NCBI GenBank assembly: GCA_027335965.1 | Contig: DAHWGZ010000028.1 | Coordinates: forward strand, 1 to 15,388 | Direction of reading: 5' to 3' | Length of the DNA: 15,388 bases | Origin: Acidiferrobacter sp. | Lineage (GTDB): Bacteria > Pseudomonadota > Gammaproteobacteria > Acidiferrobacterales > Acidiferrobacteraceae | Shown: in pieces, positions 7,325-14,394 of the stretch | How the letters are laid out: each line of letters begins with the position of its first letter | How positions within the stretch are numbered: the first letter of the stretch is position 1 | Made by a program: the position numbers and the translations under genes | The notes under the pieces: model-generated | Seen by the model: the letters and a program-made list of their open reading frames with translations, nothing else | Told to the model about the DNA's origin: nothing | Databases searched by the model: none

Positions 7325-9403
7325 CTACAGGCCCTCGCGAAACGCCGGCACGCCGCCCACCACATCGTCGGCCGCCGGACGCGCGCTCGGGATGTCGCGG
7401 ATGGCGCGCTCCGCGCGCTCGACGTCCGCGGCGGGGATCGTGTAGTCGGTATCGTGATCGAAGGACCGGATGATGATGAGCGCGATGATGGCGGCCGTGC
7501 AGGCTTCGGCGAGCCACCAGATGCGCCATACGAGACCGAAGGCGAGCCCGAAGGACAAAAGCCCGAGCCACAGCGGGATCGCGGTATTGCGCGGCATGTG
7601 GATGTCCTCGTAGCGCTCCGGGCGCACGGCATCGACACCGTGCTCCACGCGCCAGGCGCGCTCGTCACGGGCATGCACCTCGGGGGTCACCGCGAAGTTG
7701 TAGAAGGGCACCGGCGAGTGCGTCATCCACTCGAGACTGCGCGAGGTCTCCCAGGCATCGAGGCCGACACGGTTCATGGCGCGATCACGGAAGCTCACAT
7801 AGAGCTGGGCGAGCAGCGCCACGACCGACAGCACGTAGATCCCGATCCCCACGACCTCGATATCGAGCAGCGGCCCCCATTGCGGGAAGGCGATGTAATC
7901 GAGGCGCCGGGTCATGCCCATGAAGCCCAGCGTAAACATGGGGATGAAGACCACCGCGGTACCGGCGGTGAACAGCCAGAAGAACATCTTTCCGAAGCGC
8001 TGCTCGAGACGGAACCCGAAGATCTTCGGAAACCAGTAGTTCACGCCACCGAATATGGCGTAGACGATGAGCAGCAGCATCATGTGGAAGTGCGCGACCA
8101 CGAACACGCTGTTATGGACCATGTAGTCGTTGGTCGCGAACGCGTTCATCATGCCGGTGAGTCCGCCCACGAGCAGGTAGAACAGCGCCGCCGAGGCCCA
8201 CATCATGGGCAGCTCGAAGCGCAGACGCCCGCGGAACATCGTGAACGCCCAGTTGAAGACCTTGACGCCGGTCGGGATGCCGACCGCCATGGTGGTGATG
8301 CTGAAGAACGCATTGACCGCCGGCGACGCGGCCATGGTGAAAAAGTGATGCAGCCATACCCCCCAGGCCACCCCGGCGATGCCGAGCGATGCCAGCACCA
8401 TGCCCATGTAGCCAAAGAGCGGTTTTTCGGAAAAGGTCGGGATGATCTCCGAGATCATGCCAAACGCCGGCAGGATCACGAAATACACCTCGGGATGGCC
8501 CCATATCCAGAAAAGATCGTTGTAGAGCATCAGGTTGCCGCCCAGGCCGGCGGTAAAGAAATGCGTGCCGACATAGCGGTCGAGGGCCAGCAGCGCGAGC
8601 GTCACGGTGAGCACCGGGAAGGTCGTGAGGCTGATCAGGTTGGCGCTCAAGGAGGCCCAGGTGAAGATCGGCAGCCGTCCCCAGCTCATGCCCGGGGCGC
8701 GCATCTTCACGATCGTGGCGAGCAGATTGATGCCCCCCAGGGTCGTCCCGATGCTGCTTAGCTGAAAGGCCCACATCCAATAGTCGACGCCGACCCCCGG
8801 GCTATAGGGGAGCTCCATCACCGGCACGATCCCAAACCAGCCGGCATGCGCGAAATCGCCGACGAACAGAGACACCATCACCAGCGCGGCGCCGGCGGCG
8901 GTGAGCCACAAGGACACCGCGTTCAGATAGGGATAGGCCATGTCCCGGGCGCCGATCTGCAGGGGCACCAGGATGTTCATGATGCCGACCAGAAGCGGGG
9001 TCGCCGCGAACAGGATCATGATGGTCCCGTGCGCGGTGTAGATCTGATCGAAATGATAAGGCGTGAGATAACCGTGCAGCGAGTGCAGATAACCTGGCGA
9101 ATGCGGTCCCACCGCCAAGGCCTGCTGGGTGCGCATCATGACCGCATCTATGAAGCCGCGGAACAGCATCACAAGACCGATCAGGATGTACATGATGCCG
9201 ATCTTCTTGTGGTCGACCGAGGTCAGCCAATCCCGCCACAGCGTGCGCCACACCCCGAAATAGGTGGCAAGCCCCACCAGGACCACGGCCAGTAGCGCCG
9301 CGAACGCGAAGGTCCCGACCAGGATGGGGTTGTTATAGGGGATCTCGCTCAGCGCCAGGCGGCCCAGGAGCGGGCTCCATGGCCCATCGATATGCACTAA
9401 CAT
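7325..9403 (-). CDS. cyoB: Cytochrome bo3-type ubiquinol oxidase subunit I
   Basis: This 692-residue catalytic heme-copper subunit reduces oxygen to water with quinol electrons and pumps protons across the inner membrane. Heme and CuB ligands are visible: His125 (TAHG), His303-Pro-Glu-Val-Tyr307, His352-His353 and His438/His440 (AHFH). Proton-path residues are present: Asp153 (GARDMAYP), Glu305 and Lys380 (PTGVKVFNW). This is the A-type layout. The quinol-site set known from E. coli CyoB appears as Arg82, Asp86, His117 and Gln120, supporting ubiquinol rather than cytochrome c as donor. Two departures stand out. The loop between QQALA and YHFDQI is about eight residues longer than in E. coli. 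The segment after AHFH reads MMLLLIV, where E. coli has NVIIGGV. An AAGGAGAGG ribosome site (9412-9420) overlaps the cyoA stop codon. Confidence 0.97.
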   Translation of the reverse strand: MLVHIDGPWSPLLGRLALSEIPYNNPILVGTFAFAALLAVVLVGLATYFGVWRTLWRDWLTSVDHKKIGIMYILIGLVMLFRGFIDAVMMRTQQALAVGPHSPGYLHSLHGYLTPYHFDQIYTAHGTIMILFAATPLLVGIMNILVPLQIGARDMAYPYLNAVSLWLTAAGAALVMVSLFVGDFAHAGWFGIVPVMELPYSPGVGVDYWMWAFQLSSIGTTLGGINLLATIVKMRAPGMSWGRLPIFTWASLSANLISLTTFPVLTVTLALLALDRYVGTHFFTAGLGGNLMLYNDLFWIWGHPEVYFVILPAFGMISEIIPTFSEKPLFGYMGMVLASLGIAGVAWGVWLHHFFTMAASPAVNAFFSITTMAVGIPTGVKVFNWAFTMFRGRLRFELPMMWASAALFYLLVGGLTGMMNAFATNDYMVHNSVFVVAHFHMMLLLIVYAIFGGVNYWFPKIFGFRLEQRFGKMFFWLFTAGTAVVFIPMFTLGFMGMTRRLDYIAFPQWGPLLDIEVVGIGIYVLSVVALLAQLYVSFRDRAMNRVGLDAWETSRSLEWMTHSPVPFYNFAVTPEVHARDERAWRVEHGVDAVRPERYEDIHMPRNTAIPLWLGLLSFGLAFGLVWRIWWLAEACTAAIIALIIIRSFDHDTDYTIPAADVERAERAIRDIPSARPAADDVVGGVPAFREGL

Positions 9404-9411
9404 GAACGATT

Positions 9412-9420
9412 CCTCTCCTT
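9412..9420 (-). promoter_or_regulatory. Ribosome binding site of cyoB overlapping the cyoA stop
   Basis: The minus strand reads TAAGGAGAGG, so the TAA stop of cyoA supplies the first As of the cyoB Shine-Dalgarno site. A GAGG lies eight bases before the cyoB ATG. Ribosomes finishing cyoA would land on the cyoB start, which suggests coupled synthesis of subunits II and I. Confidence 0.65.
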
Positions 9421-10405
9421 AGTCTCGGTTTTTGGCATCGCGGCGGGCCTGCAGGCGCAGATAGCCCGTCATGTTCTCGGTCATGGCCATCGGCGTCGGG
9501 TAGGTCTTGCCGGCCCGGGTCTCGGCCACCACGTGCCGGAACAGGCCCGGCTGGACCTGGGAGAAGTAGACCACGCGGTCATGGACGTTGATCGTCGGCC
9601 GCGCAACGATATCGAAGGTCGCGTAGCTTAGGTGCCGGGGCGCGGCCTGGACCTTGGCCACCCAGGCGCTAAACGCCTTGGACGAGACTGCGCGGGTCTT
9701 GAAGTCCATCCACGAAAACCCCGCGCCGCTGTAATCGGCGGAAAATCCCTCGTAGGTCCCGGTGCTCGAGGCCACGAGCGATTGCCGGACGCGCATACCG
9801 GGCATGACATCGATCATGCCGACCAGCTGCGGTATGTAAAAATCATTGACCACGGTCGCCGACGTCAGCCGGAAGCGCACCGGGACGCCCTTGGGAATCT
9901 CCAGTCGGTCTACGGTCGCAATGTGCTGTTGGGGGTATACGAACACCCATTGCCAGTCGGTGGAGATGACGTCGACATCGAGCGGGGCTGGGGCCGCCGC
10001 GGTACGCTCGGCGCGGGCGATGATCGTCGGGTGGTAGGGGTTCACGGCATAGATGGCCTTGACCGAGTAGTAGGACAGGACCCCCACGGTCAGGATCGGT
10101 ATGCCCCAGATGACCGCCTCCAGGACGTTGGAGTGGTCCCATCGGCCATCGTAACGCCCGCGCCCGCCGTCCTTGCGGTAATGGCGCATCGCCCACACGA
10201 TGAAGATCGCGGTGGGCACGATGATGAGCAGCATGACCAGGACATCGAGCGTCAGGTAATGGTCCTGGGTCGCGGAGATGATCCCCTTGGGGTCCAGCAT
10301 CCAGAAATCATCCCCACCGCGCCGCTGAACGCAGCCCGCGAGAAGCGAGAGCGGTACAAGAGAAAGGACCCGCCACGCTTGTGATTGCAGCCTGTTTGTT
10401 GGCAT
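9419..10405 (-). CDS. cyoA: Cytochrome bo3-type ubiquinol oxidase subunit II (lipoprotein)
   Basis: This 328-residue protein starts with a lipoprotein signal. A basic N-region is followed by VLSLVPLSLLAGC, so Cys25 should be lipidated and the mature protein anchored to the outer face of the inner membrane. Two membrane helices follow (about 52-72 and 94-116), then a cupredoxin domain with STDWQWVFVYPQQ and VVNDFYIPQL. The CuA ligands of cytochrome c oxidases are absent: the matching stretch YEGFSADYSGAGFSWMDF has no Cys or His. This marks it as a quinol oxidase subunit. The C-terminal COX_ARM-like tail is short and lacks the His/Met-rich end of E. coli CyoA. The frame is open to 10513, but ATG 10405 puts the signal peptide at the N-terminus; a GGAG sits close in front of it. 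It is the first gene of the operon. Confidence 0.95.
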   Translation of the reverse strand: MPTNRLQSQAWRVLSLVPLSLLAGCVQRRGGDDFWMLDPKGIISATQDHYLTLDVLVMLLIIVPTAIFIVWAMRHYRKDGGRGRYDGRWDHSNVLEAVIWGIPILTVGVLSYYSVKAIYAVNPYHPTIIARAERTAAAPAPLDVDVISTDWQWVFVYPQQHIATVDRLEIPKGVPVRFRLTSATVVNDFYIPQLVGMIDVMPGMRVRQSLVASSTGTYEGFSADYSGAGFSWMDFKTRAVSSKAFSAWVAKVQAAPRHLSYATFDIVARPTINVHDRVVYFSQVQPGLFRHVVAETRAGKTYPTPMAMTENMTGYLRLQARRDAKNRD

Positions 10406-10589
10406 ATCTCCGAAAGCCTCATGAATGTTGCCATCGGCGCTCGGGCCCCAGAGGGGCCAGCCGCCATCCCGCCCGCCGTGTCCGCCGCCCAGCAGACCGC
10501 GCCGTGGCGCCATCGGGAGCCGGTCCCTACCACAAGAGAGATACCCGACTCAGCGGGCGCCATCCTAAAGGGGTAGATACCGGGGCGTT

Positions 10590-10620
10590 TTGACACAGAT
10601 CAGGGACATGGGCGTATTCT
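10590..10620 (+). promoter_or_regulatory. Possible sigma70-type promoter facing the structured spacer
   Basis: A perfect TTGACA (10590-10595) is followed after 19 bases by TATTCT (10615-10620). The -35 is ideal, but the spacing is long and the -10 matches only four of six. It points away from cyoA, into the hairpin-rich region and antisense to mtnA. If real, it would make a non-coding or antisense RNA. Confidence 0.3.
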
Positions 10621-10622
10621 TA

Positions 10623-10637
10623 TAGTAGGCGGTACTA
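10623..10637. promoter_or_regulatory. Inverted repeat TAGTA-N5-TACTA, candidate operator
   Basis: The sequence is TAGTA GGCGG TACTA, with perfect 5-base arms in an AT-richer island of otherwise GC-rich DNA. On the minus strand it overlaps a TATAAG (10619-10624), a possible -10 for the cyo operon. The position, upstream of cyoA and next to two candidate promoters, suits a regulator site. The binding protein is unknown and it does not resemble an FNR box. Confidence 0.35.
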
Positions 10638-10700
10638 ATAGGCGCGGGATCGATGCCCGCAACCGGAGCCGGCGTGTGGGACCCCGGCTTGGGAGGCGAC

Positions 10701-10732
10701 GGCCGATGCCCCGCAAAAGCGAGGCCCCGGCC
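10701..10732 (-). ncRNA. Hairpin with UUUU loop, candidate structured RNA element
   Basis: On the minus strand the arms GGCCGGGGCCTCGC and GCGGGGCATCGGCC flank a TTTT loop. They pair as 5 bp, a 2-by-2 internal loop, then 7 bp containing one G-U pair. Read on the plus strand, the same position is a C-A mismatch, so the fold is better on the minus strand. It follows mtnA and precedes cyoA. No known riboswitch or small-RNA family is recognisable to me. Confidence 0.35.
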
Positions 10733-10824
10733 TTCGCCAGCGGAGGCCGTGAAGCCGATGAGGCCGTTGGCGGGTCTTCGCCTACAGTATCGAGATTGAC
10801 GGGCCGCGGGGCGCGGCGCCCGCC

Positions 10825-11892
10825 TCAGACGGGGATGGGGGAGGCCAGGAGCCGGGCGATGCCCTCGGCATCGGGGCGCTGCACCACTCCTCGCTCGGTG
10901 ATCAAAGCCGTGATGAGCGAAGCCGGGGTCACATCGAAGACCGGGTTCCAGGCGCGCGCGAGCGCCGGGCTGTGCGCCACCCCTTGGCAGTGTAAGACCT
11001 CGCTTTCGGCGCGCTCCTCGATCGGGATCCCCCGGCCGTCGGCGGTCGCGGGATCGATCGTACTGATCGGCGCCACCACATAAAACGGCACGCCATGGTG
11101 GCGCGCCGACACGGCGAGCCCATAAGTCCCAATCTTATTGGCGGTGTCGCCATTGGCGGCGATGCGATCGGCCCCCACGAGGACCGCGGCGATGTCGCCT
11201 AAGCGCAGCAACGCCGCGGCCGCGCCGTCGGCGAGCACGGTCACCGGCAGCCCCTCCTCCACGAGTTCCCAGGCAGTCAGCCGCGCGCCCTGCAACCACG
11301 GGCGCGTCTCATCGGCATAGACCATGGCGATGCCGCCGGTCGCGGCCGCGGCGCGCACCACTCCAAGCGCCGTGCCATAGCCCCCGGTGGCCAGTGCCCC
11401 GGTGTTGCAATGCGTCAGCAGCCGCGCCTTGGGCGGCAAAAGCGCGGCACCGAGCGCACCCATGCGCCGGTTGGCGGCAATATCCTCGTCATGCAGGCGC
11501 CGCGCGGCGGCCAGGACCTGGGGCACGGGTGAACCCGCCCCCACGGTCGCCATCACGCCGTCCATGACGTTGAGGGCCCAGGCGAGATTCACGGCCGTGG
11601 GGCGGCTTGCGCGCAACGTGGCAAGATCGACGCGCGATGCCGCGCGCCAGTCGCTTGGCGCACGCGCATAAGCGGCACTCACCGCCAACACCGCGCCGTA
11701 GGCCGCGGTCACACCGATCGCCGGCGCCCCGCGCACGACCATGGCGGTGATGGCCGCCGCCACCTCGGGTGCCGTCCGGCACTCCTCATAGCGCAGCGTG
11801 CCCGGTAGCACGCGCTGATCCAAAAGCCGCACCGTACCATCGCACCACTCGACGGCCCGCACCTTGTCATAGAGAACCGGGTCCCCCACCAT
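10825..11892 (-). CDS. mtnA: S-methyl-5-thioribose-1-phosphate isomerase
   Basis: This 355-residue enzyme of the methionine salvage pathway turns 5-methylthioribose-1-phosphate into 5-methylthioribulose-1-phosphate. Family landmarks are all present: [16 protein letters not shown] (51-66), [20 protein letters not shown] (158-177) with catalytic Cys162, and [19 protein letters not shown] (239-257) with catalytic Asp242. These distinguish it from eIF2B-like relatives and ribose-1,5-bisphosphate isomerase. The length is normal. The ATG at 11892 is preceded by an AGGGGGG about nine bases away; a GGAGG touching the ATG is too close for it but would suit the GTG at the next codon. It diverges from mtaD, which acts upstream in the same pathway, and the two probably share the 472-base control region. 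Confidence 0.95.
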   Translation of the reverse strand: MVGDPVLYDKVRAVEWCDGTVRLLDQRVLPGTLRYEECRTAPEVAAAITAMVVRGAPAIGVTAAYGAVLAVSAAYARAPSDWRAASRVDLATLRASRPTAVNLAWALNVMDGVMATVGAGSPVPQVLAAARRLHDEDIAANRRMGALGAALLPPKARLLTHCNTGALATGGYGTALGVVRAAAATGGIAMVYADETRPWLQGARLTAWELVEEGLPVTVLADGAAAALLRLGDIAAVLVGADRIAANGDTANKIGTYGLAVSARHHGVPFYVVAPISTIDPATADGRGIPIEERAESEVLHCQGVAHSPALARAWNPVFDVTPASLITALITERGVVQRPDAEGIARLLASPIPV

Positions 11893-12364
11893 TCCTCCAT
11901 ACCCCCCTGAGGCACAATGTCCGACGATGATGCTATCATGGCGCAGGTCGCTTTTTCGTTGAGTCTATGGCAAAAAGTCTCGGACAGTGCCGGCCGCCGT
12001 GGGCGCGCCGCCAGTGGTCGCGGTGCCTGTCCTGCCCGCTGACGGCGATAGGGCGAAGCACTTCGTGCCCAAGAACACCCAAGGACGCGTGCAAACGCTT
12101 GGCCTCCATCGTCGCATTCTTCGAGCTCACGCACTTCAGCGATGCCCTGGTGAAGAATGATTCCGCAGGGACGTCTAGGCGCCCGGCATTCGCCAGCGCC
12201 ACGCATCGCAAGCCCGCCGCGCGGGTCTTGTACAACGAGTCCCAGGTCCGTGATATGTGCCATCCGTACGCGCGTCTGACAGGTATCCGCGTCGCCGGGA
12301 CCGGGACCTTTTGCTTCAGGACCGCGCATGCGCGCGCGACCCCCCCAACCACGCGAGGGCAGTA
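11893..12364. other. 472-base divergent spacer between mtnA and mtaD
   Basis: I see no supported gene in this spacer, which is long for this compact region. All six frames contain open stretches, but none shows a domain, a convincing ribosome site and sensible composition together. Visible elements are an extended -10-like TGCTATCAT at 11931-11939 on the plus strand, the small inverted repeat CCCGC-CGC-GCGGG near 12212-12224 and a 12-base palindrome at 12323-12334. I did not recognise a SAM or SAH riboswitch, although the flanking genes handle SAM by-products. Confidence 0.45.
11931..11939 (+). promoter_or_regulatory. Possible extended -10 element
   Basis: TGCTATCAT matches the extended -10 pattern TGnTATAAT with one mismatch. 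The -35 region is poor. It points toward mtaD, which would have an untranslated leader of more than 400 bases if this is its start. Confidence 0.25.
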
Positions 12365-13687
12365 ATGGACTTTGATCTTTGCCTCAAGGCTTCCTGGATC
12401 ATCCCGGTGGAACCGCGCGGTCAAGTGCTTCGTGACCACGCCGTGCTCGTGCGCGGCGGCCGCATCGCGGCGCTGGTGCCGCAGGCCGCGGCACCAGCGG
12501 CGGCGCACACCGTGGACCTCCCCGGTCATTGCCTGCTCCCGGGTCTCGTCAACGCCCACACCCATGCCGCCATGACGCTGTTTCGCGGGCTTGCCGACGA
12601 CCTCCCGCTCCAGCAATGGCTAAATGAGCACATCTGGCCGGCCGAGGGCCGCCACGTCAACGCCGACTTCGCGCGCGACGGTAGCGCGCTCGCGGCGCTC
12701 GAGATGATCCGCGGTGGCACCACCTGTTTTGCGGATATGTACTTCTTTGCCGATGAGACCGCGCGCGTGGCCTCGGGCGCCGGCCTGCGCGCGGCGCTCG
12801 GCCTCGTGGTCATCGACTTTCCGACCGCCTGGGCGCGCGACCCCGAGGAATACCTGAGCCGCGGGGTGGCGCTGTGCGATAAATGGCGCCACGATCCGCT
12901 TATAACACCATTGCTCGCGCCCCATGCCCCATACTCGGTCTCCGACGAGACCCTCATGCAGATCCGCGTGCGCGCCGATGAACTCGATATCGGCCTGCAC
13001 ATGCACATCCACGAGACCGCAGGCGAGATCACCCAGTCACTGCACAGCCATGGCGTGCGCCCGCTGGCGCGGCTTGACCGGCTGGGCCTCATCCATGCCA
13101 ACCTCATGGCCGTGCACATGACCCAGCTGACGGCAGACGAGATCGCCTTGTGCGCCGAGCGCGGGGTGAGCGTGGTCCACTGCCCCGAATCCAACCTGAA
13201 GATCGCCGCCGGCATCTGTCCGGTCACATCGCTTGTCCATGCCGGCGTCAATGTCGCCCTCGGCACCGATGGCGCGGCCAGCAACAACGACCTCGACATG
13301 TTGGGAGAGATGCGCACCGCGGCGCTCATCGCCAAAGGCACGAGCGGGGATGCCACCGCGGTGCCGGCGGCGATGGCGCTGGAGATGGCGACCTTGAACG
13401 GCGCCCGGGCGCTCGGGCTTGGCGATGACATCGGCTCGCTCATGGTCGGCAAGAGTGCCGATCTCATTGCGGTCGACCTGGGCGCGCCCGCCACGCAACC
13501 GGTCTATGACCCGCTTTCACAGCTCGTCTATGCGGCGGGCCGCGATCAGGTGACGCATGCCTGGGTCGCGGGCCGCCCGCTCTTGCGCGATCGGCGCGTG
13601 CTGACCCTGGACGAAAGGGCGATCATCGGCCGGGCGGTGGCGTGGCGTGATAAGATACGCGCGAGCGATCATGGAGGCCTGTCATGA
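12365..13687 (+). CDS. mtaD: 5-methylthioadenosine/S-adenosylhomocysteine deaminase
   Basis: This 440-residue protein of the TRZ/ATZ amidohydrolase group deaminates the adenine of methylthioadenosine and/or S-adenosylhomocysteine to the inosine form. The metal site is visible: His65 and His67 (VNAHTH), His214 with the catalytic Glu217 (MHIHETAGE), the conserved His251 and Asp302 (LGTDGAASNND). PHAPYS (186-191) and VHCPESN (271-277) are further family blocks. The composite beta-sandwich is formed by the N- and C-terminal segments (ending KSADLIAVDL). The open frame begins at 12257, but the ATG at 12365 has GAGGG before it and matches the usual start MDFDLCLKASWIIP. It overlaps ubiG by four bases. 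Being next to mtnA supports the MTA role: MTA is deaminated to methylthioinosine, which a phosphorylase encoded elsewhere would split to the MtnA substrate. Confidence 0.93.
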   Translation: MDFDLCLKASWIIPVEPRGQVLRDHAVLVRGGRIAALVPQAAAPAAAHTVDLPGHCLLPGLVNAHTHAAMTLFRGLADDLPLQQWLNEHIWPAEGRHVNADFARDGSALAALEMIRGGTTCFADMYFFADETARVASGAGLRAALGLVVIDFPTAWARDPEEYLSRGVALCDKWRHDPLITPLLAPHAPYSVSDETLMQIRVRADELDIGLHMHIHETAGEITQSLHSHGVRPLARLDRLGLIHANLMAVHMTQLTADEIALCAERGVSVVHCPESNLKIAAGICPVTSLVHAGVNVALGTDGAASNNDLDMLGEMRTAALIAKGTSGDATAVPAAMALEMATLNGARALGLGDDIGSLMVGKSADLIAVDLGAPATQPVYDPLSQLVYAAGRDQVTHAWVAGRPLLRDRRVLTLDERAIIGRAVAWRDKIRASDHGGLS

Positions 13688-14394
13688 CCCCGGCGCAAAA
13701 TGCCGACCCCAACGAACTCCAACGATTCGAGGCAGTCGCCGCCCGCTGGTGGGACCCGCAAGGACCGCTCAAGACCCTGCACGGCATGAACCCGTTGCGC
13801 CTGCGCTTCATCAGGGAGCGAGCCGATCTGGCGGGCCGCAAGGTGCTGGACGTGGGCTGTGGCGGGGGCCTGCTCACGGAGGCCATGGCCGCCGCCGGGG
13901 CCAGCGTGACGGGCATCGACCTGGCGCACGAGGCGCTGCTGGTCGCGCGCCTGCACGCCATCGAAAACGGACTGACCATCGACTATCACGAGACCTCGGT
14001 CGAGGACCTCGCGGCCGCGAGCCCGGCCTCCTTCGATGTCGTGACCTGCCTTGAGATGTTGGAACACGTGCCCGATCCCGTATCGGTGGTATCGAGCTGC
14101 GCGCGGCTCGTGAAGCCCGGCGGCCGGGTGTTCTTCTCGACCATCAACCGCACGCCCAAGGCGTGGATGATGGCGGTCGTGGGCGCGGAATATCTGCTGA
14201 ACATCCTGCCGCGCGGCACCCATGAGTACGCGCGCTTCATCCGCCCCTCGGAGCTCGCCGGGTGGATGCGGGCCGCGGGGCTTGCGACCGAGGCGATCAG
14301 CGGCATGCGCTACTGGCCTTGGGTCGAGCACTACGCGCTGTCGCCTACGGTCGACGTCAATTATCTCGTGTGTGCGCGGCGCGAGGGGCCTTGA
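13684..14394 (+). CDS. ubiG: Ubiquinone biosynthesis O-methyltransferase
   Basis: This 236-residue SAM-dependent enzyme performs both O-methylations in ubiquinone synthesis (2-polyprenyl-6-hydroxyphenol and demethylubiquinol methylation). It begins with the UbiG signature ELQRFEAVAARWWDPQGPLKTLH...MNPLRL. Motif I VLDVGCGGG lies at 54-62, followed by VTGIDLAHE and the LEMLEHVPDP block. FFSTINRTPKAWMMAVVGAEY and the LPRGTHEYARFIRPSEL segment are typical of UbiG and absent in most other methyltransferases. The ATG overlaps the mtaD stop (ATGA), and a GGAGG lies six bases before it inside mtaD, so the genes are translationally coupled. Its stop overlaps the TTG start of the next gene. Its product, ubiquinone, is the substrate pool for the CyoABCD oxidase of this window. 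Release of SAH by UbiG and removal of SAH by MtaD may explain the pairing. Confidence 0.96.
   Translation: MTPAQNADPNELQRFEAVAARWWDPQGPLKTLHGMNPLRLRFIRERADLAGRKVLDVGCGGGLLTEAMAAAGASVTGIDLAHEALLVARLHAIENGLTIDYHETSVEDLAAASPASFDVVTCLEMLEHVPDPVSVVSSCARLVKPGGRVFFSTINRTPKAWMMAVVGAEYLLNILPRGTHEYARFIRPSELAGWMRAAGLATEAISGMRYWPWVEHYALSPTVDVNYLVCARREGP

Larger units (their letters stand above)
10406..10824. other. Structured 419-base spacer: cyo leader and mtnA downstream region
   Basis: No gene is supported here. From right to left on the minus strand it holds the end of the mtnA transcript and then the leader of cyoA. About 10640-10822 contains a chain of GC-rich inverted repeats (10644-10660, 10667-10689, 10701-10732, 10769-10782 and near 10802-10822). 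Next comes an AT-richer patch (10615-10640), then about 200 unremarkable bases before cyoA. A plus-strand frame from the ATG at 10708 has a GGGAGG before it, but it runs into mtnA antisense and has no recognisable domain. Confidence 0.5.

Noticed and set aside
6622..7674. Long in-frame extension upstream of cyoD
   Set aside because: It is cyoC and cyoB sequence read out of frame; the CyoD family match begins only at MTHTTDKAW, where ATGA coupling occurs.
7280..8761. 493-codon open frame on the plus strand
   Set aside because: It is antisense to cyoB; the composition (His, Glu, Arg, Gly) is typical of the shadow of a membrane-protein gene, with no recognisable family.
10708..11083. Plus-strand small ORF beginning MPRKSEAPAF with a GGGAGG upstream
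   Set aside because: The ribosome site is tempting, but most of the frame is antisense to mtnA, the start lies inside a hairpin and no family is recognisable.
11967..12365. Open frame of 132 codons in the mtnA-mtaD spacer
   Set aside because: There is no ribosome site or domain, several frames are open in parallel here, and it runs up to the mtaD start. It could be reconsidered if homologues exist.
11936..12616. Minus-strand open frame of 226 codons across the spacer and mtaD
   Set aside because: Half is antisense to mtaD. The spacer part has no family that I can name.
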